Assembly (NCBI GenBank): GCA_032622095.1 | Contig: CP136061.1 | Span: 173,665,107 to 173,729,106 of the forward strand | Length of the DNA stretch: 64,000 bases | Direction: 5' to 3' | Origin: Siphonodentalium dalli | Taxonomy: Eukaryota; Mollusca; Scaphopoda; Gadilida; Siphonodentaliidae | In this document: positions 11,390-22,703 of the stretch, piece after piece | Numbering within the stretch: the first letter of the stretch is position 1 | How the letters are laid out: each line of letters opens with the position of its first letter | Position numbers and translations under genes: made by a program | Notes under the pieces: generated by a model | What the model was told of the DNA's origin: nothing | The model's input: only the letters and a program-made list of their open reading frames with translations | The model's database searches: none

Positions 11390-11627
11390 AAAATGTCAGA
11401 CTTCACTTGCAATTTTTAATATTTTGTGGAGTTATGTCCCTGCCCACATTTGACCCAGTGACCTCATTTGAACAAATCTGAATGTGAGTCACCTAGGCAA
11501 TATCCACACCAACTATGAACCCATTCGGTCTTATGGTTCCAGAGGAGAAGTTTAAAGAATTGTTGACAGACGGACGAGGAGTGATGACTATAGCTCCACC
11601 AGAGACTTTGTCTCAGGTGAGCCAAAA
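11390..11627 (+). mobile_element. Hairpin-tailed core repeat with AGCTCCACC..GGTGAGC tail
   Basis: A single core ('gttatgtccctgcccacatttgacc...caccaactatgaac') is followed by GACAGACGGACGAGG, then a hairpin at 11592-11622 with arms AGCTCCACCAGAGAC and GTCTCAGGTGAGC, then CAAAAA. The same tail ends the array at 13588. Confidence 0.7.
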
Positions 11628-11950
11628 ACTATTGAAATTATAGAATGACTTCCCCCCCCCCCCACTTTGGATCCCAAAATGCAACAGAATTCAAACTTTT
11701 TTAATGGAAGGGGAAGAACTCCATCTTTAATATATAGAGTTATTCCCCCTGCATTGAAAATAATTTAGCTTTTTACTGCAATCTAGATGACAAAACTCTT
11801 TGGCAACTCAATAAAAACAACATGTCCACAGTTTATTATACTGGATAAGTTGATAATACAATGTTTTGGAGCTTGCTCTTTCAAATGGTATATAATATGC
11901 CGTATATTTTATATAATGTAATCTGGGGGTTAAAACATTAAGTAGTTTAC

Positions 11951-12502
11951 TATTTTATATTCATTTTAGTCTATATAATTAATTTTGAGAAAACAAATTA
12001 CATCTCATTGAACAAATCTGCTAATTCCACCCCTCAACCCATGGGGACATCCCTGCAAGAATAGGACATCTGTGATTTATTGGATGCTTGTCTACATTTG
12101 CCTAAAAATATTTCCTTAACCTTGAAAGCCAGTGCATTCTCTTAGGCGAGGCTACCTATGGGACACTCACATATATAAGACAATGCACTGGCATGATACT
12201 AGTACTTTGTTATAAAATAATAAATATTGCACAAATATTAAAACTAGGATCTCATTTCTCTTGATCAATGGTCTATTATTTTATATTCATTTTATTTTAG
12301 TATATGTAATTGGTTTTGGAAAAACAATTACATCTCAATGAACAAATCTGAGAAATTTGCCCCCTCCCCAAACATATGTGGGGACATCCCTGCGAGAATA
12401 GGACATGTGTGATTTATTTGGATGTCTGACTATATTGGCATAACAATATTTCCTTGATCTTGAACCCCAGTGTATTCTCTTATATATAGGAGAATACACT
12501 GG
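11951..12502 (+). repeat. Direct duplication of ~200 bp, each copy ending in a fold-back hairpin
   Basis: 11951-12143 and 12271-12480 are direct repeats (~320 bp apart) sharing 'gaacaaatctg', 'ggggacatccctgc.agaataggacat' and 'tgatttatt'. Each ends in a hairpin of the ATATAAGAGA family, at 12128-12192 and 12467-12502. The second hairpin is short and almost perfect (CCAGTGTATTCTC/GAGAATACACTGG). Confidence 0.75.
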
Positions 12503-12889
12503 TGCAGTGTCTTTATTGCTGTACCAGCATAGCTCTGGTAATGAAATGGTTAATACTAATACTATGATAAAATGTGTACACTGTCAAACAGTTAGAGTTG
12601 TATTTGAGATTGCTGTAAACACATAGGATTAAATTTCATTCACACACATCTTTCTCTCTTGGCCTGATAAATGTGGATATTGAGATCAAAGTTAATTACT
12701 TTATAATGACTGGACACACAGCTGTGAGCACTGTGAGAATTAAGGCTGGTCAGTTCCTGGCTTGTCATATAACTAAAGTGTAAGGCTTTTAATGGGGTGA
12801 ACCTTGCAGGGATCTCTGGTGTGGGGTGGCAGGGACATGCATTGGTGGGGGAGGTGGGGGTGGAGGGGGGGCAAGGGTTTAAAACAAGG
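12503..12889. other. Non-coding spacer with G-rich tract
   Basis: There is a G-rich tract at about 12840-12870 (GGTGGGGGAGGTGGGGGTGGAGGGG). Nothing else is recognisable. Confidence 0.5.
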
Positions 12890-13593
12890 ATTTGAATAAC
12901 TTTTTTTTAAGAGTTATGTCCCTGGGCCCTGGCTCTGCCCCTATTTGACCCAGTGACCCCATTTGAACAAATCTGAACCCCAGTCACACAAGGACTCTCC
13001 ATACCAAATGTAAGCTAAATCGGTCAAATGGTTCAAAAGAAGAAGTAATTCTAAGAATTACTATGGAGGAATAGAGTTATGGCCCTGGTTTCTCAACTAA
13101 TCAACCTGGTGACCTCATTTTAACAAATCTGAATGTGAGTCACCTAGGGAACATCCACACCAAATATGAATCCATACGGCCTTATAGTTCAGTAAAAGAA
13201 GTCGTTCTAAGAATTACTATGAAGGAATAGAGTTATGGCCCTGGTTTCTCAACTAATCAACCTGGTGACCTCATTTTAACAAATCTGAATGTGAGTCAAC
13301 TAGGGAACATCCACACCAAATATGAATCCATACGGCCTTATAGTTCAGTAAAAGAAGTCGTTCTAAGAATTACTATGGAGGAATAGAGTTATGGCCCTGC
13401 TTTCACAACTATTCCACCCAGTGACCTCATTTGAACAAATCTGAATGTGATTCACCTAGGGAACATCCACACCAAATATGAACACGTTAATTCTTACGGT
13501 TCGGGACGAGAAGATGATTGTTGCCGGACGGACGACGGACGAGGAGTGATGACTATAGCTCCACCGGAGACTTCGTCTCAGGTGAGCTAAAAA
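12890..13593 (+). mobile_element. Core-repeat array (156-bp period) with AGCTCCACC hairpin tail
   Basis: Units beginning 'ctaagaattactatg' start at 13051, 13207 and 13363, an exact 156-bp period, with a divergent unit upstream. The array ends in GGACGGACGACGGACGAGG, then a hairpin at 13558-13588 (AGCTCCACCGGAGAC/GTCTCAGGTGAGCT), then AAAAA. The next core unit starts immediately after. Confidence 0.85.
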
Positions 13594-13982
13594 GGGGGTC
13601 ATAACTCCTTTAAAATAAATTGGATCAAACCCATATTCGAACTTAATCTGTATTTTGGGCTGACAATCTCACATACCAAATTTGTTGTCAATCAGATACA
13701 AAATTTGTGAGTTATGGCAGAATGTGTGAATTCTAAGTAAAAAATGGCCATAACTCTGTAAAAAAAAACTTAGATCAAACCCATATTCGAACTCGAATTG
13801 TATTTTGGGATGTGAAACCTATATACACAATTTGGTTTCGATCAAATAGAAAATGTTAGAGTTATCGCATTATGCCTAAAGTGTCTACGGACGGACGTAC
13901 AGATGGACGGACGAACGACGAGTGGTCAATCTGGACATTGACACTATGTGTACCATACTATGGTATAGGTACACATAAAAAG
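13594..13982 (+). mobile_element. Core repeats with TGTGTACCATAC hairpin tail
   Basis: Two 'cataactcc...ggatcaaacccatattcgaac' cores are followed by a GGACGGACGTACAGATGG microsatellite. The tail hairpin at 13947-13975 (TGTGTACCATAC/GTATAGGTACACA, one substitution) is followed by AAAAA. Confidence 0.8.
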
Positions 13983-13984
13983 TT

Positions 13985-14372
13985 TTATCTCATGCAGAGT
14001 ACAAGAAAAATATATCAAACCTGGTGTGCCCCTTTAATATTTCTATTCACATTTGTAATCAATTGAAATCAATGTCGAAAAAGCTTTCCATTAATATATA
14101 AATAAAACAAACTAGACCTACAGTTCTAAAAGTGTTATGAACAATTATTTTGTTCTCATAGACTGATACAGAGCTCTCAAGTTTTTAAAAATTGAAAACC
14201 AAAGTTGTCTTCCCATGCAACCAACAAAATTCCAACAAATCTACTAAACACAAATCACATTATTACCCTCCAATAGTAATGCTATTAAACAATAAAACCA
14301 GATTATGCCTTTAACTTAAAGATGAAATTTAAATAACCATGCATATAAAATATAATAGCATAATCATTCCAT
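13985..14372 (+). repeat. Dispersed module B, copy 1
   Basis: This is collinear with 52333-52690 and shares 'gttttatctcatgc', 'tttgtaatcaattgaaatca', 'tctcatagactgatacagag' and 'aataaccatgcatataaaat'. In both places it directly follows the TACCATAC hairpin tail, so it is either part of a larger element or a shared ancestral flank. Confidence 0.75.
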
Positions 14373-14947
14373 CTACAATATCTCATCATATGGCCAAAGC
14401 ATCTGGTAGCAGTTTATTAAACTCAATTCAACTGGATACTATCCCTGTTGCTCTATGTGAGAAGACAACTTCATGGCTTTGTAAACCTGATTTATGATAT
14501 TCTACCTGGACAATGCAAACTGTATCCTTGATATATTTTAGAGATGAATAAAATAATCAAAGGGCCATAACTCCATTAAAAATATCAGATCAAACCCATA
14601 TTCGAACTCGATATGCATTTTCGGCTGAGAAACTCGCATACCAGATTTGGTGCCGGTCAGATAAATGTTTTTTTAGTTATGGCAGCATGCATGAATTCTA
14701 AGTAGAAAAAGGGCCATAACTCCGTAAAAAAACTCGGATCAAACCCATATTCGAACTCGATCTGTATTTGGTGCTGAGAAATTCATATACAAAATTTGGT
14801 TCCGATCAGATAGAAAATATTTCAGTTATCGAACCATGCGTAAAGTGTCTACAGACAGACAGACAGACGGACTATATTATAACGACGAGTGGTCAATCCG
14901 GACAACGACACTATGTTTACCATACTATGGTATGGGTAAACATAAAA
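14373..14947 (+). mobile_element. Core repeats with TGTTTACCATAC hairpin tail
   Basis: After ~190 bp of spacer, two cores begin at about 14561 and 14712 ('aagggccataactcc'). A GACAGACAGACAGACGG microsatellite follows, then the tail hairpin at 14914-14942 (TGTTTACCATAC/GTATGGGTAAACA) and AAAAA. Confidence 0.8.
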
Positions 14948-15058
14948 AGCTAACAAACAGACAGAGAGATGAACAAATAGGCAGACAGACCAATAACATA
15001 ATACATCCTCTTTTTTTCAAAATGGTTATATAATTTCATTCCATTCAGTTCAGACTTA

Positions 15059-18000
15059 GGGACCTTGTCCAATTCCGACGGAATTTCCGTCGGTGATCGG
15101 AGCTTTTAATCGGAGTTTTAATCGGAAATGTCTCCCTCCATCATCGGAATTTCTCAGATCTGAGTTTTTTCTCCGATCAAGAACTCCGATCAATTCCGGT
15201 GAAAATTCCGATGAACACTGAACAAAACTCCGATGAAATCAGAGTTTTTTCTCCGATATGAAAACTACGATGTTAAAACTCCGATTTTATCAGATTTCAT
15301 CGGAGTTTTCTCCGATATCAAAACGACGCTGTGATTTGAGTTTTGTATAATAATTTCTCTGATGTACCAAATCTCTGATTTGGATAATATCGGACAATTC
15401 AAACTCCGTATAATGAAACTTTTATAAACAGAAGATTAAATTAAGTCCCAAATAAATGTTCCCCCCCCCAGACCAAATTTATAGTATAAGGCAACTCTAT
15501 GCTATTTTCCGTGTCATATTTCAAACCTGCGTTTTGATGTGGCCAATGTCTGAATTCTCGTAAAGCAAGTGCTATTAAGGGGCAGTTCAAGAGACCATGT
15601 TTGAATGGGAATTTCCATGCAAATCTCCCCAGCAAAAGTAAAATATGAAGCAGTTATATGGGCACTAAAGCAGCAATATGATTAAACGGTCAACACGGCT
15701 GGGCTTTTTGGCTATAAATTTATTTTTGAGAATTGTTTTCTGGAATCAAAGTTACAACATTGCACCCACTCATTGTGGGTTGGAATGTCACAAACCGGCA
15801 CGTCATTTTAGGATTACCAGGGACCTAGCTGCTGACAGTGAAGTTGGCGGGGGGGCGTAGCCATGGTACAGTTCTTTCAAAATGTTCAGAAGTTGGAAAT
15901 TTAATGCCGAGCATAAAATTTGTTGTTGGAATTAGTTCGAAATTTTCTTTATTTGATTTTCTAACTAATAATTATTTGGGATTTTTCTGTTTTAAAACAT
16001 TGATATAAATATATGTACGAATCTCTACTATGGCTAACGTCCGTAGATATTCCATACTCCAGAATACAAAATCTGGGAACTTGGAAAATTTGACAGGGAC
16101 CCTGATGAAGTCGAACAAATAACACGGGGAATAAATGATCATATATATCTCTTAGCCAATAGGCCTACGTATTCCCTAATAATGTACTTCACTGTAGGCC
16201 CTATACATGTGAAGGTCCCAACAAATTGCACGATTAATTTAAGTGACTTCGTGAGCGAGTTTGCTTTGCGTCGCTTGCAATTATGGAATTTCTCCTGGAT
16301 AATCAATTCAATGTTTATTGCGACAGAGAAAAGCATGCAATCTCGATTTGCGACCACCCCAATAATGGTTAAAGCTAAAATATGTTTAAACTAATGTGAT
16401 GTTGATTATTGAAGAACAAGTATATATATAGGTAACTTCCAGGTTTGGTACTGGTGGAATTTGGAACATCTACGGGCGTTAGCCAAATTCGAGATTCATG
16501 GCATGATCTACGGTATAACAGTAGCCCTATTCTTTTTCTATATCTAAAAATTTGCAAGAGTTGGACAAATTTTAATGTTTCAACCCGAGGGATGGGGCGG
16601 GGTGAAATATATTAGATATAGTTGAGTTATTTAATTTATCTTTTACAAACAATGCAAACATACTTATCCAGAATATTCACACTGATAGCAGAACTGGGGT
16701 TAACCAGCCATATCGCCACAGACAGACACAGTGTATCAAGTCCCATAATTGCTTGCGCGCGCATCCAGTCCAACGACTGCCGTAAACCCAGTAATGTTGA
16801 ACACAATGTAATGATTCTTTTTTATTTGCTGAGCCAAAATGTTTAACGGTATTTTGTTTTGTCCTAATTCCTATAGTCGTTTTGAGAGACACACTGTAGC
16901 ATACATACGGCACTCAAAAGCGACCTGTCGACAGGGAAGTGGTTGGAGGGTCTTCATTGGGGTGTCTAACTTGGAATTTCAAACCATTTCTGAATTTTCG
17001 GATTATTTCGTCGCATAAAATCAATAAAAATACGACTAGCAACTGGAAATGTTTTTGAACATTCTGGAAGGGGTATATATGTCCCTGATATATGTTTAAA
17101 ATTTCACGCGTAAACTATGACAGATAACAAAGTTATAATTAGTTTAGTTTTATAGAGCCACCCTAAGTCCCCCATAGTAAACGCATGCGGCCGTAAAGCA
17201 CATGGCTTTGTTTGGATACTTTCATTCCCAGCATGCATCATTCTCGCTATCTGTAAAATGGTCAAAAAGAGAGTTTCTCGTCGGTCATTGTTTTTGCGAC
17301 TCAAGTGTTTATTTGCGTGTACGAAATGTCTTATTGTTGATTATTATTCCTCATCGAAAGTTACAAAGATCTGAAAACCTAGTAACCTGACCTCCACCCA
17401 TGCAACCTTACATTTTTCATTTAATTTCAAACCAACGTTTTGATGTGGACACAAATCAATGGATTTACAGTAGGCTGTCCTAAATATGACACAGCTCTGA
17501 ATATCACACGAACTCGGAAGCATGCACGTGCTATATTTGCAACATCGTCGGATTCTAAGAATACCGTAAACCCAGTGTATTTCAAATCTTGTATGCACCT
17601 AATAATATGTTTACCAGTAGAGATCATATTCCACCGGTTCAAATCCTGCACGCATATAGGCCTATTTTAGCATTGCGCGAATATGGTTTCTATTTATGTG
17701 GAGGTTATTTCCTCAGCCAAGCGGAAATGGCTGAGTCGTTTAGAATGGACGTAACATGTTACATGTCTTTCTCTGTTGTGTCTGGTATATAAACAATATA
17801 CACGAAGAACCGAAGCGACGATTTATTAAAAGCTCCCATGAAAATTCACGGGATCGGAGTTTTCCAAAACATACCGCACTTAAAGAACGGGAACTCCGAT
17901 ATAAAACTCCGATTGAATCGGATGATTTTACCGACGACACCGAGAAAAATCTCCGACAGAGTTTTATACCGATACAAAAACTCCGATTGCCATCGGTATC

Positions 18001-18070
18001 GGAGATCGGAAATATCCATCGGAAACAACGATTTCCGACGGAAATTCCATCGGAATTGGACAAGCTGCCT
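15059..18070. mobile_element. 3-kb TTA-flanked DNA transposon (PIF/Harbinger-like) inserted in a core repeat
   Basis: The left end GGGACCTTGTCCAATTCCGA and the right end, read in reverse, GGCAGCTTGTCCAATTCCGA are inverted repeats that continue through CGGAATTTCCGTCGG. TTA lies on both sides (15056-15058 and 18071-18073). Joining the flanks gives the core-repeat text 'ttcagac..ttactaaagttatcatccgg', which occurs uninterrupted at about 18218-18250, so the host site can be recognised. The ends are packed with TCCGAT/ATCGGA motifs. No transposase frame longer than ~120 codons exists, and those frames lie in the motif-rich end. A related end lies inverted at 55856-56502 and a related internal piece at 38430-38690. 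Confidence 0.75.
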
Positions 18071-18300
18071 TTACTAAAGTTATCATCCGGAAACAAAAAT
18101 TAAGTGCAAATTCCAACAAAAAGTGCTGTAACTCCGGTGACGATTGGCGAACGGAACCTAAATTCGAACTTGACCTGTATTTTTGGATAATAAACTCACA
18201 TACCAAATTTCATTCTATTCAATTCAGACTTTACTGAAGTTATCATCCGGAAAGAAAATTAAGTGCAAATTCAAACAAATGAAAGTCTCAATGACACTCT
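18071..18300 (+). repeat. Core-repeat units of the 'actaaagttatcatccgg' subfamily
   Basis: The host repeat resumes after the 3-kb insertion with 'ttatcatccggaaac', then a unit with 'gtaactccggtgacgattgg' and a second 'ttatcatccggaaag'. Confidence 0.7.
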
Positions 18301-18359
18301 AGATCAACGTGGGAAGGAGTTTTTGCTGAGCAATGAATAGAATGAAAAAGAAGAAGGAA

Positions 18360-18642
18360 AGTAAACTAGAGGTCACCCCGAAAATTCATATGACGTTTGG
18401 TGATGATCGGATAAGGAATGTGGTCTGTAGGGTGCGCCAAAGGATTTAGTCATACGGCCATGTATTTCAACGAATTTCGGTCAATATAGAGGCTCCCATC
18501 TAATGGTCACCCAGAAGATCCAAATGAAGTTTGGTGATCATCAGATTAGGAATGTGGTCTGTAGGGTGTGCAAAAGGATTTAGTCATGTAAAGAGTAGAA
18601 TCCAAGATGGATGCCAGTGGCCATGTTTTTCAATGAAAATTG
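18360..18642 (+). repeat. 'Gaggtcaccc...gtagggtgtgcca' repeat family, block 1
   Basis: Tandem units of ~120 bp read 'aggtcacccgaagatccatatgaagtttggtgatgatcgg...tgtggtctgtagggtgtgcc' then 'atttagtcatg.aaagagtagaatccaagatgg'. The same family continues at 19722-20155 and 20851-21070 after two insertions, and at 2810, 54420 and 63370 (inverted). Confidence 0.8.
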
Positions 18643-19721
18643 TAGTGATGAGCCAATTATTAAAAAGAGCCTTGCGCCGATTTTAACCACAATCAGCCAA
18701 TTCTAATGCCGATTATTGTAATAATTATACCAGAATATGTTATATGTGTTATATACTACTTAGATTTGGAAGCAGCAACAGCAGTCATATACCAGTATAC
18801 ATAAGTATACACTTGGGTATAAGTATAAAGGTAGCTATGGGTGGACTTCCTGCGACCTGACAACTAATACACATGTTATATTATGCTCTATTTACCATAG
18901 ATTTCTGTCTATAAATCGCTACTTGTTGACCCAGTATTTCTCCTCAAAATGTGCATGCAATTGTAAGTCAAAAGGGGGGATCTGAATTCTGGGCTACAAC
19001 CGCAAACACAGGTGAGTTTTGGCAGTCGCTGAGATGACAACAAGAATCCAACATGAGATGACAATTAACAAGAATCCAACATGAGACCTTCTCCATCTGA
19101 GGAAGGGCTTTTGATTTTATACCACATTATTCTGATCTCAACTGTAGAGACACCTGCCTAACATTGGAGCAGCAGGTGGCATGACCCAACATTTGTTTAC
19201 TGCTAACAGCAGTAGTTTCTTTGATGTCGGCTTATAGATAAAAGGTCATTGAGGTCACTGGCTGACCTGAAATGAGTGTGAACACTGGTGATTAATAGCG
19301 GTCATTACCTTGAATAGTTGTTGTTAAATGGTGAACAATGAGCATTTTGTAAACACACTACACTATATATAATAGATATGCACAATCATGTTAATGTGGC
19401 ATCATCCTCACTTGAACCCAAAGTGTCAAGTACTTCCATGGTGATCCCTGCTGTAATATATTGTTCAAACATAGATCCAGTGTAATGGTATTGAGAAGAG
19501 GACATGGCTGTATATCATCAAGTTTTTGTTTGGTAACACTTTCCCCATGTTTACTGGTGATTTATTCAACATATCATCGTCATATTTAACACAGTTTTAA
19601 TAGTGAAGAAAAACAAGCACCTGATTATTATTTGGATAATTGGTAATGCCAATTGTCATCCGATGGGCCATATTAAATTGGCCGATTCTGATTGTCGTTT
19701 CCGATCATCGGCTCATTACTA
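18643..19721. mobile_element. hAT-like non-autonomous transposon with perfect 8-bp target duplication
   Basis: The left end TAGTGATGAGCCAATTAT and the right end, read in reverse, TAGTAATGAGCCGATGAT are inverted repeats. GAAAATTG lies immediately outside both ends (18635-18642 and 19722-19729). An 8-bp duplication with TA(G) ends is typical of the hAT superfamily. The insertion splits a repeat whose uninterrupted form, 'tttttcattgaaaatcattcaaatttgatagctcc', is seen at about 20892-20930. No transposase frame is visible in the 1,079 bp. Confidence 0.85.
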
Positions 19722-20155
19722 GAAAATTGTTCAAATGTGATAGCTCCTGTCAAGAGGTGATTCTAAACATGCCTGTAAATTTTCAAATAAATTCTCCAAT
19801 GAATGTGGGCTGTGGTGTGTGCCGATGGCTTCAAATTTGAAATCAAAGATGGCTGCTAGCGGCAATATTTTTGAACAAATTTTGGTCAAAATAGGAGGCT
19901 ACCATCTAGAGTTCACCCTGAAGATCCACATGGTGAAGTTTGGTGACAATAGGATGAGAGATGTCGTCTGTATGGTGTGCCGAAGGATTTAGTCATCCAA
20001 AGAGTAATTCCAAGATGGCCACTGGTGGCCATTTTTTCAAACAAATTTCAATCAAAATAGGGGGCTCCCATCTACAGGTCACCTCGAAGATCCATATGAA
20101 GTTTGGTGATGAACGAATGAGGGATGTGGTCTGTAGGGTGTGCCAAATGATTTAA
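19722..20155 (+). repeat. 'Gaggtcaccc...gtagggtgtgcca' repeat family, block 2
   Basis: This continues block 1 after the hAT-like insertion, with units containing 'gatggcttcaaatttgaaatc', 'aagatggctgctagc' and 'gtagggtgtgcca'. Confidence 0.8.
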
Positions 20156-20847
20156 GGTCAATCCACACTGGAAGCGAGCGTGCGATTATAATTGCCGTTT
20201 TTCTGTCGTCCGTAGCAGTTCAAAGTGGGCGATTATTATATTCACACAGCAAACGACGCGATCACAGCAGTGATTTTATGCTTCGTCGTTTCTCGCTTTG
20301 TGGCAAACCAGCGGGATAATTGGACCCTGTCAAATAGGATATTTTAAGTGAGAAATTCCTTCTATTTGAAGGAAATTTGTTACAGCATGTCTGTACCTTA
20401 CTTGACTCTCTGCACTTACACTGTGTATCTTCTACGATGATGTAAATATCATGTGACCTCTATATTTATATATAACAAATCATCCTGCTCATATGCTGTG
20501 ATTTCGTTACATAAACCTTATTAAACCTCGATAAAAAACTCACAAACCGGAATTATAGAATTAAATTCAATTAAACGAAATTGCTATGAGAATTTAGGAA
20601 GCCCGTGCACCATTCCACTTGACATATGTTTAGCAAATTCTGATAAAACTGTCCATATACATGTACACAGTATGTGTGAACTGCCTGTAATTGATGCACT
20701 CAAACAATTATCTACCCAAACCATCGCGCACGACGAAGCGATCTAGTCGCTTTCGGTGTGAATATAAAAATTGCACGCTTTGAACTGCTATGGACGACAG
20801 AAAACGGCCGTAAAACTCACGCGCTCATGCCCGGTGTGGACTGACCC
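20156..20847. mobile_element. Long-TIR MITE-like element with TAA duplication (PIF/Harbinger-like)
   Basis: The left end reads GGTCAATCCACACTGGAAGC and the right end, in reverse, GGGTCAGTCCACACCGGGCA. The inverted similarity continues for about 95 bp through 'ctgtcgtcc.tagcagttcaaag' and 'tatattcacac'. TAA flanks both ends (20153-20155, 20848-20850), and the surrounding repeat 'gatttaagtcatgcaaa' is restored if the element is skipped. A three-base TAA duplication with GG termini fits PIF/Harbinger. It has no transposase. Confidence 0.85.
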
Positions 20848-20850
20848 TAA

Positions 20851-21075
20851 GTCATGCAAATAGTAAAATCCAAGATGTTTGCCAGCGGCCCTGTTTTTCA
20901 TTGAAAATCATTCAAATTTGATAACTCCCATTTATAGGTAATCACAATCCTGGCTGCAAAATAAAAAAAATTATCTGGCCATAAATAGGACTCTAGAGTG
21001 TGCCGATGGATTCAAATTTGAAATCCAAGATGTCTGCTGGTGGCCATGTTTTCCATGGAGCTACATATGATGTTT
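20851..21075 (+). repeat. 'Gaggtcaccc' repeat family, block 3
   Basis: Resumes with 'gtcatgcaaatagtaaaatccaagatg' and ends near 'tggtggccatgttttcc'. Confidence 0.75.
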
Positions 21076-21380
21076 GGAGAGGTCAATTGTCCTATCTGAC
21101 TCAACCTTTTTCGGCTTGTCCAAGAAGAAATGTCTAGCTATATATATATTACTCATCCGAGATACTAACATTCTTGGAGAGGCAAATCGTCCTACCTGAC
21201 TCAACCTTTTCCAGCTCATCCAAAAAGAAATGGATACTTATATATATATATTACTTATCTGAGATAACAACATCCATGGAGAGGTGAATCATCCTATCTG
21301 ACTCAACCTTATTCGGCTAGTTCAAGGAGAAAAGTCTACCCCTACAAATTACTTACTGGAGATATAGTCAACTGGACATG
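21076..21380 (+). repeat. Three-unit ~101-bp tandem repeat
   Basis: Units begin 'ggagaggt.aat.gtccta.ctgactcaacctt' at 21076, 21176 and 21278. Two of them carry a TATATATATA tract. Confidence 0.85.
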
Positions 21381-21520
21381 TCCTTCATAGCGCGTAGGAG
21401 ATATGTGCTGTATGTATACTTTGCAAAAATAATTCAATGGACAATCTAATAACTTCGGATCAAAACTTGAAATATCTAGAGTTTTAACTTTTTTAAACAA
21501 TAAAAATGCATGCACATAGG

Positions 21521-22695
21521 TAGTCCAAGTCTTCTCATACTAAAACCGGCTAAGATATTGGGATGGAGGTGCCGGTCTTTAGTCCGAGTTCCAGGCCCAT
21601 GCATTCTTATGACACGACTTAAGCGTTAGTGACCCGCTCAAATAAAACCACAATTATATGAAATAAAATATCACAATTGCGACAATAAACGGATATTTTC
21701 CGCAGAAGACATGCTATTTTATCTGAAACCCACATCAGTTGTGAATTTAAAACGGTAATTTAATGCGAAAAGAGACATTTACCTCAATGTTTACAATTTT
21801 TTTAAAGTATGCGAACTCGGTTGACCTCGCGAACAGTGTTCGGCATTTTCCGTTGAAAATATTCCGTAGATTTTGGACAACAACGCAAATTACGATGAAT
21901 TCTCCATTGTAATCGTAATTATGTGTGTCAATAAATAAAATAATAAATAGATTAATTAAACATTGGAGATATAAATGTAATACACTAAATAAATGAACCT
22001 TAAGTTTGAAAAGTCCCACTAAAACGGAAGAACTATATTTCGAAACTGTGTGATTCGGTTCTCCGATTATTTTATCAACACAGTTGTCAAAATGCACATC
22101 ACACGCATGGCAACTTGGCAAGTCAGACACAAGAGTTCTAATTTGCTCCAATTTTGACAAGTTGCTTGCGAAAATTGTCAACAAAACTACCGTTCTGATC
22201 CTCCATTATGTCATTAAGTTTTTAGTGCGGGAATTGTTCTGAAAGCACATAGAAAACTGGACTTTCGGGCGATCGGTTTTCGCCATTTTTGTTCGGAAAA
22301 CCCGCGCTATATATAGAAACGGAAAGTAGAATTCCCAGAACAAACAGCGGATTATGCCGAACTTATTCGGACCACTTCGGCTTTCGGTTAAAACGTAAAC
22401 AAACAGAGAAACAAATCGATGTTTGTGTCAATCAACCGGAATATTCTATGTGTAATTTAACATTAAAGTTAGATTATTATACACCATTATGACCATAAGA
22501 TGTAAGCCTTTCCGATGTATATAGCATCATGTATTGATATGCTAGGTAAATCGAGTAAAATACACCACAAATTCCCGCCACAGATCGTGGGCATAAGTCG
22601 TGTCATAGGATTGGTATACAAGCGGTCTTGGACTAAAGACCGGCACCTCCATCCCAATATCTTAGCCGGTTTTAGTACGAGAAGACTTGGACTAG
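21521..22695. mobile_element. hAT-like element with ~70-bp TIRs and 8-bp target duplication
   Basis: CACATAGG occurs immediately outside both ends (21513-21520 and 22696-22703). The left end is TAGTCCAAGTCTTCTCATAC and the right end, read in reverse, CTAGTCCAAGTCTTCTCGTA. The inverted match runs on almost without change through 'aaaccggctaagatattggg', 'atggaggtgccggtctttag' to about 70 bp. The strong arm conservation implies fairly recent activity. The longest frame inside is 145 codons on the minus strand (21747-22184). It begins with a Cys/His-bearing stretch (LPSCHACDVHFDNCVDK) and then becomes hydrophobic. I do not recognise it as a transposase. Confidence 0.8.
21747..22184 (-). other. 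145-codon open frame of unknown nature inside the hAT-like element
   Basis: This is the longest minus-strand frame between the TIRs. The first ~40 residues include CHACDVHFDNC, which could suggest a metal-binding or 5'-exon remnant. The remainder is rich in L, I, F and V and looks like translated AT-rich DNA. No known family is recognised. It may be a fragment of captured coding sequence or chance. Confidence 0.2.
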
Positions 22696-22703
22696 CACAT
22701 AGG

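Noticed and set aside
16029-16497. Possible inverted pair 'ggctaacgtccgtagat' / 'atctacgggcgttagcc'
   Set aside because: The arms match for only ~24 bp and no target duplication was visible, so I did not call it an element.
17630-17656. GGTTCAAATCC, a match to the RNA polymerase III B box, also inverted at 56387
   Set aside because: The bases beside it cannot form a tRNA T-stem and no A box was found at a suitable distance; both occurrences belong to the same transposon copy.
17740-18103. Overlapping 115-118-codon frames on both strands, with a 208-codon relative at 55821-56447
   Set aside because: Both lie in the TCCGAT/ATCGGA-rich end of a transposon. Frames on both strands are open because of the motif, and the inverted copies share DNA, not protein constraint.
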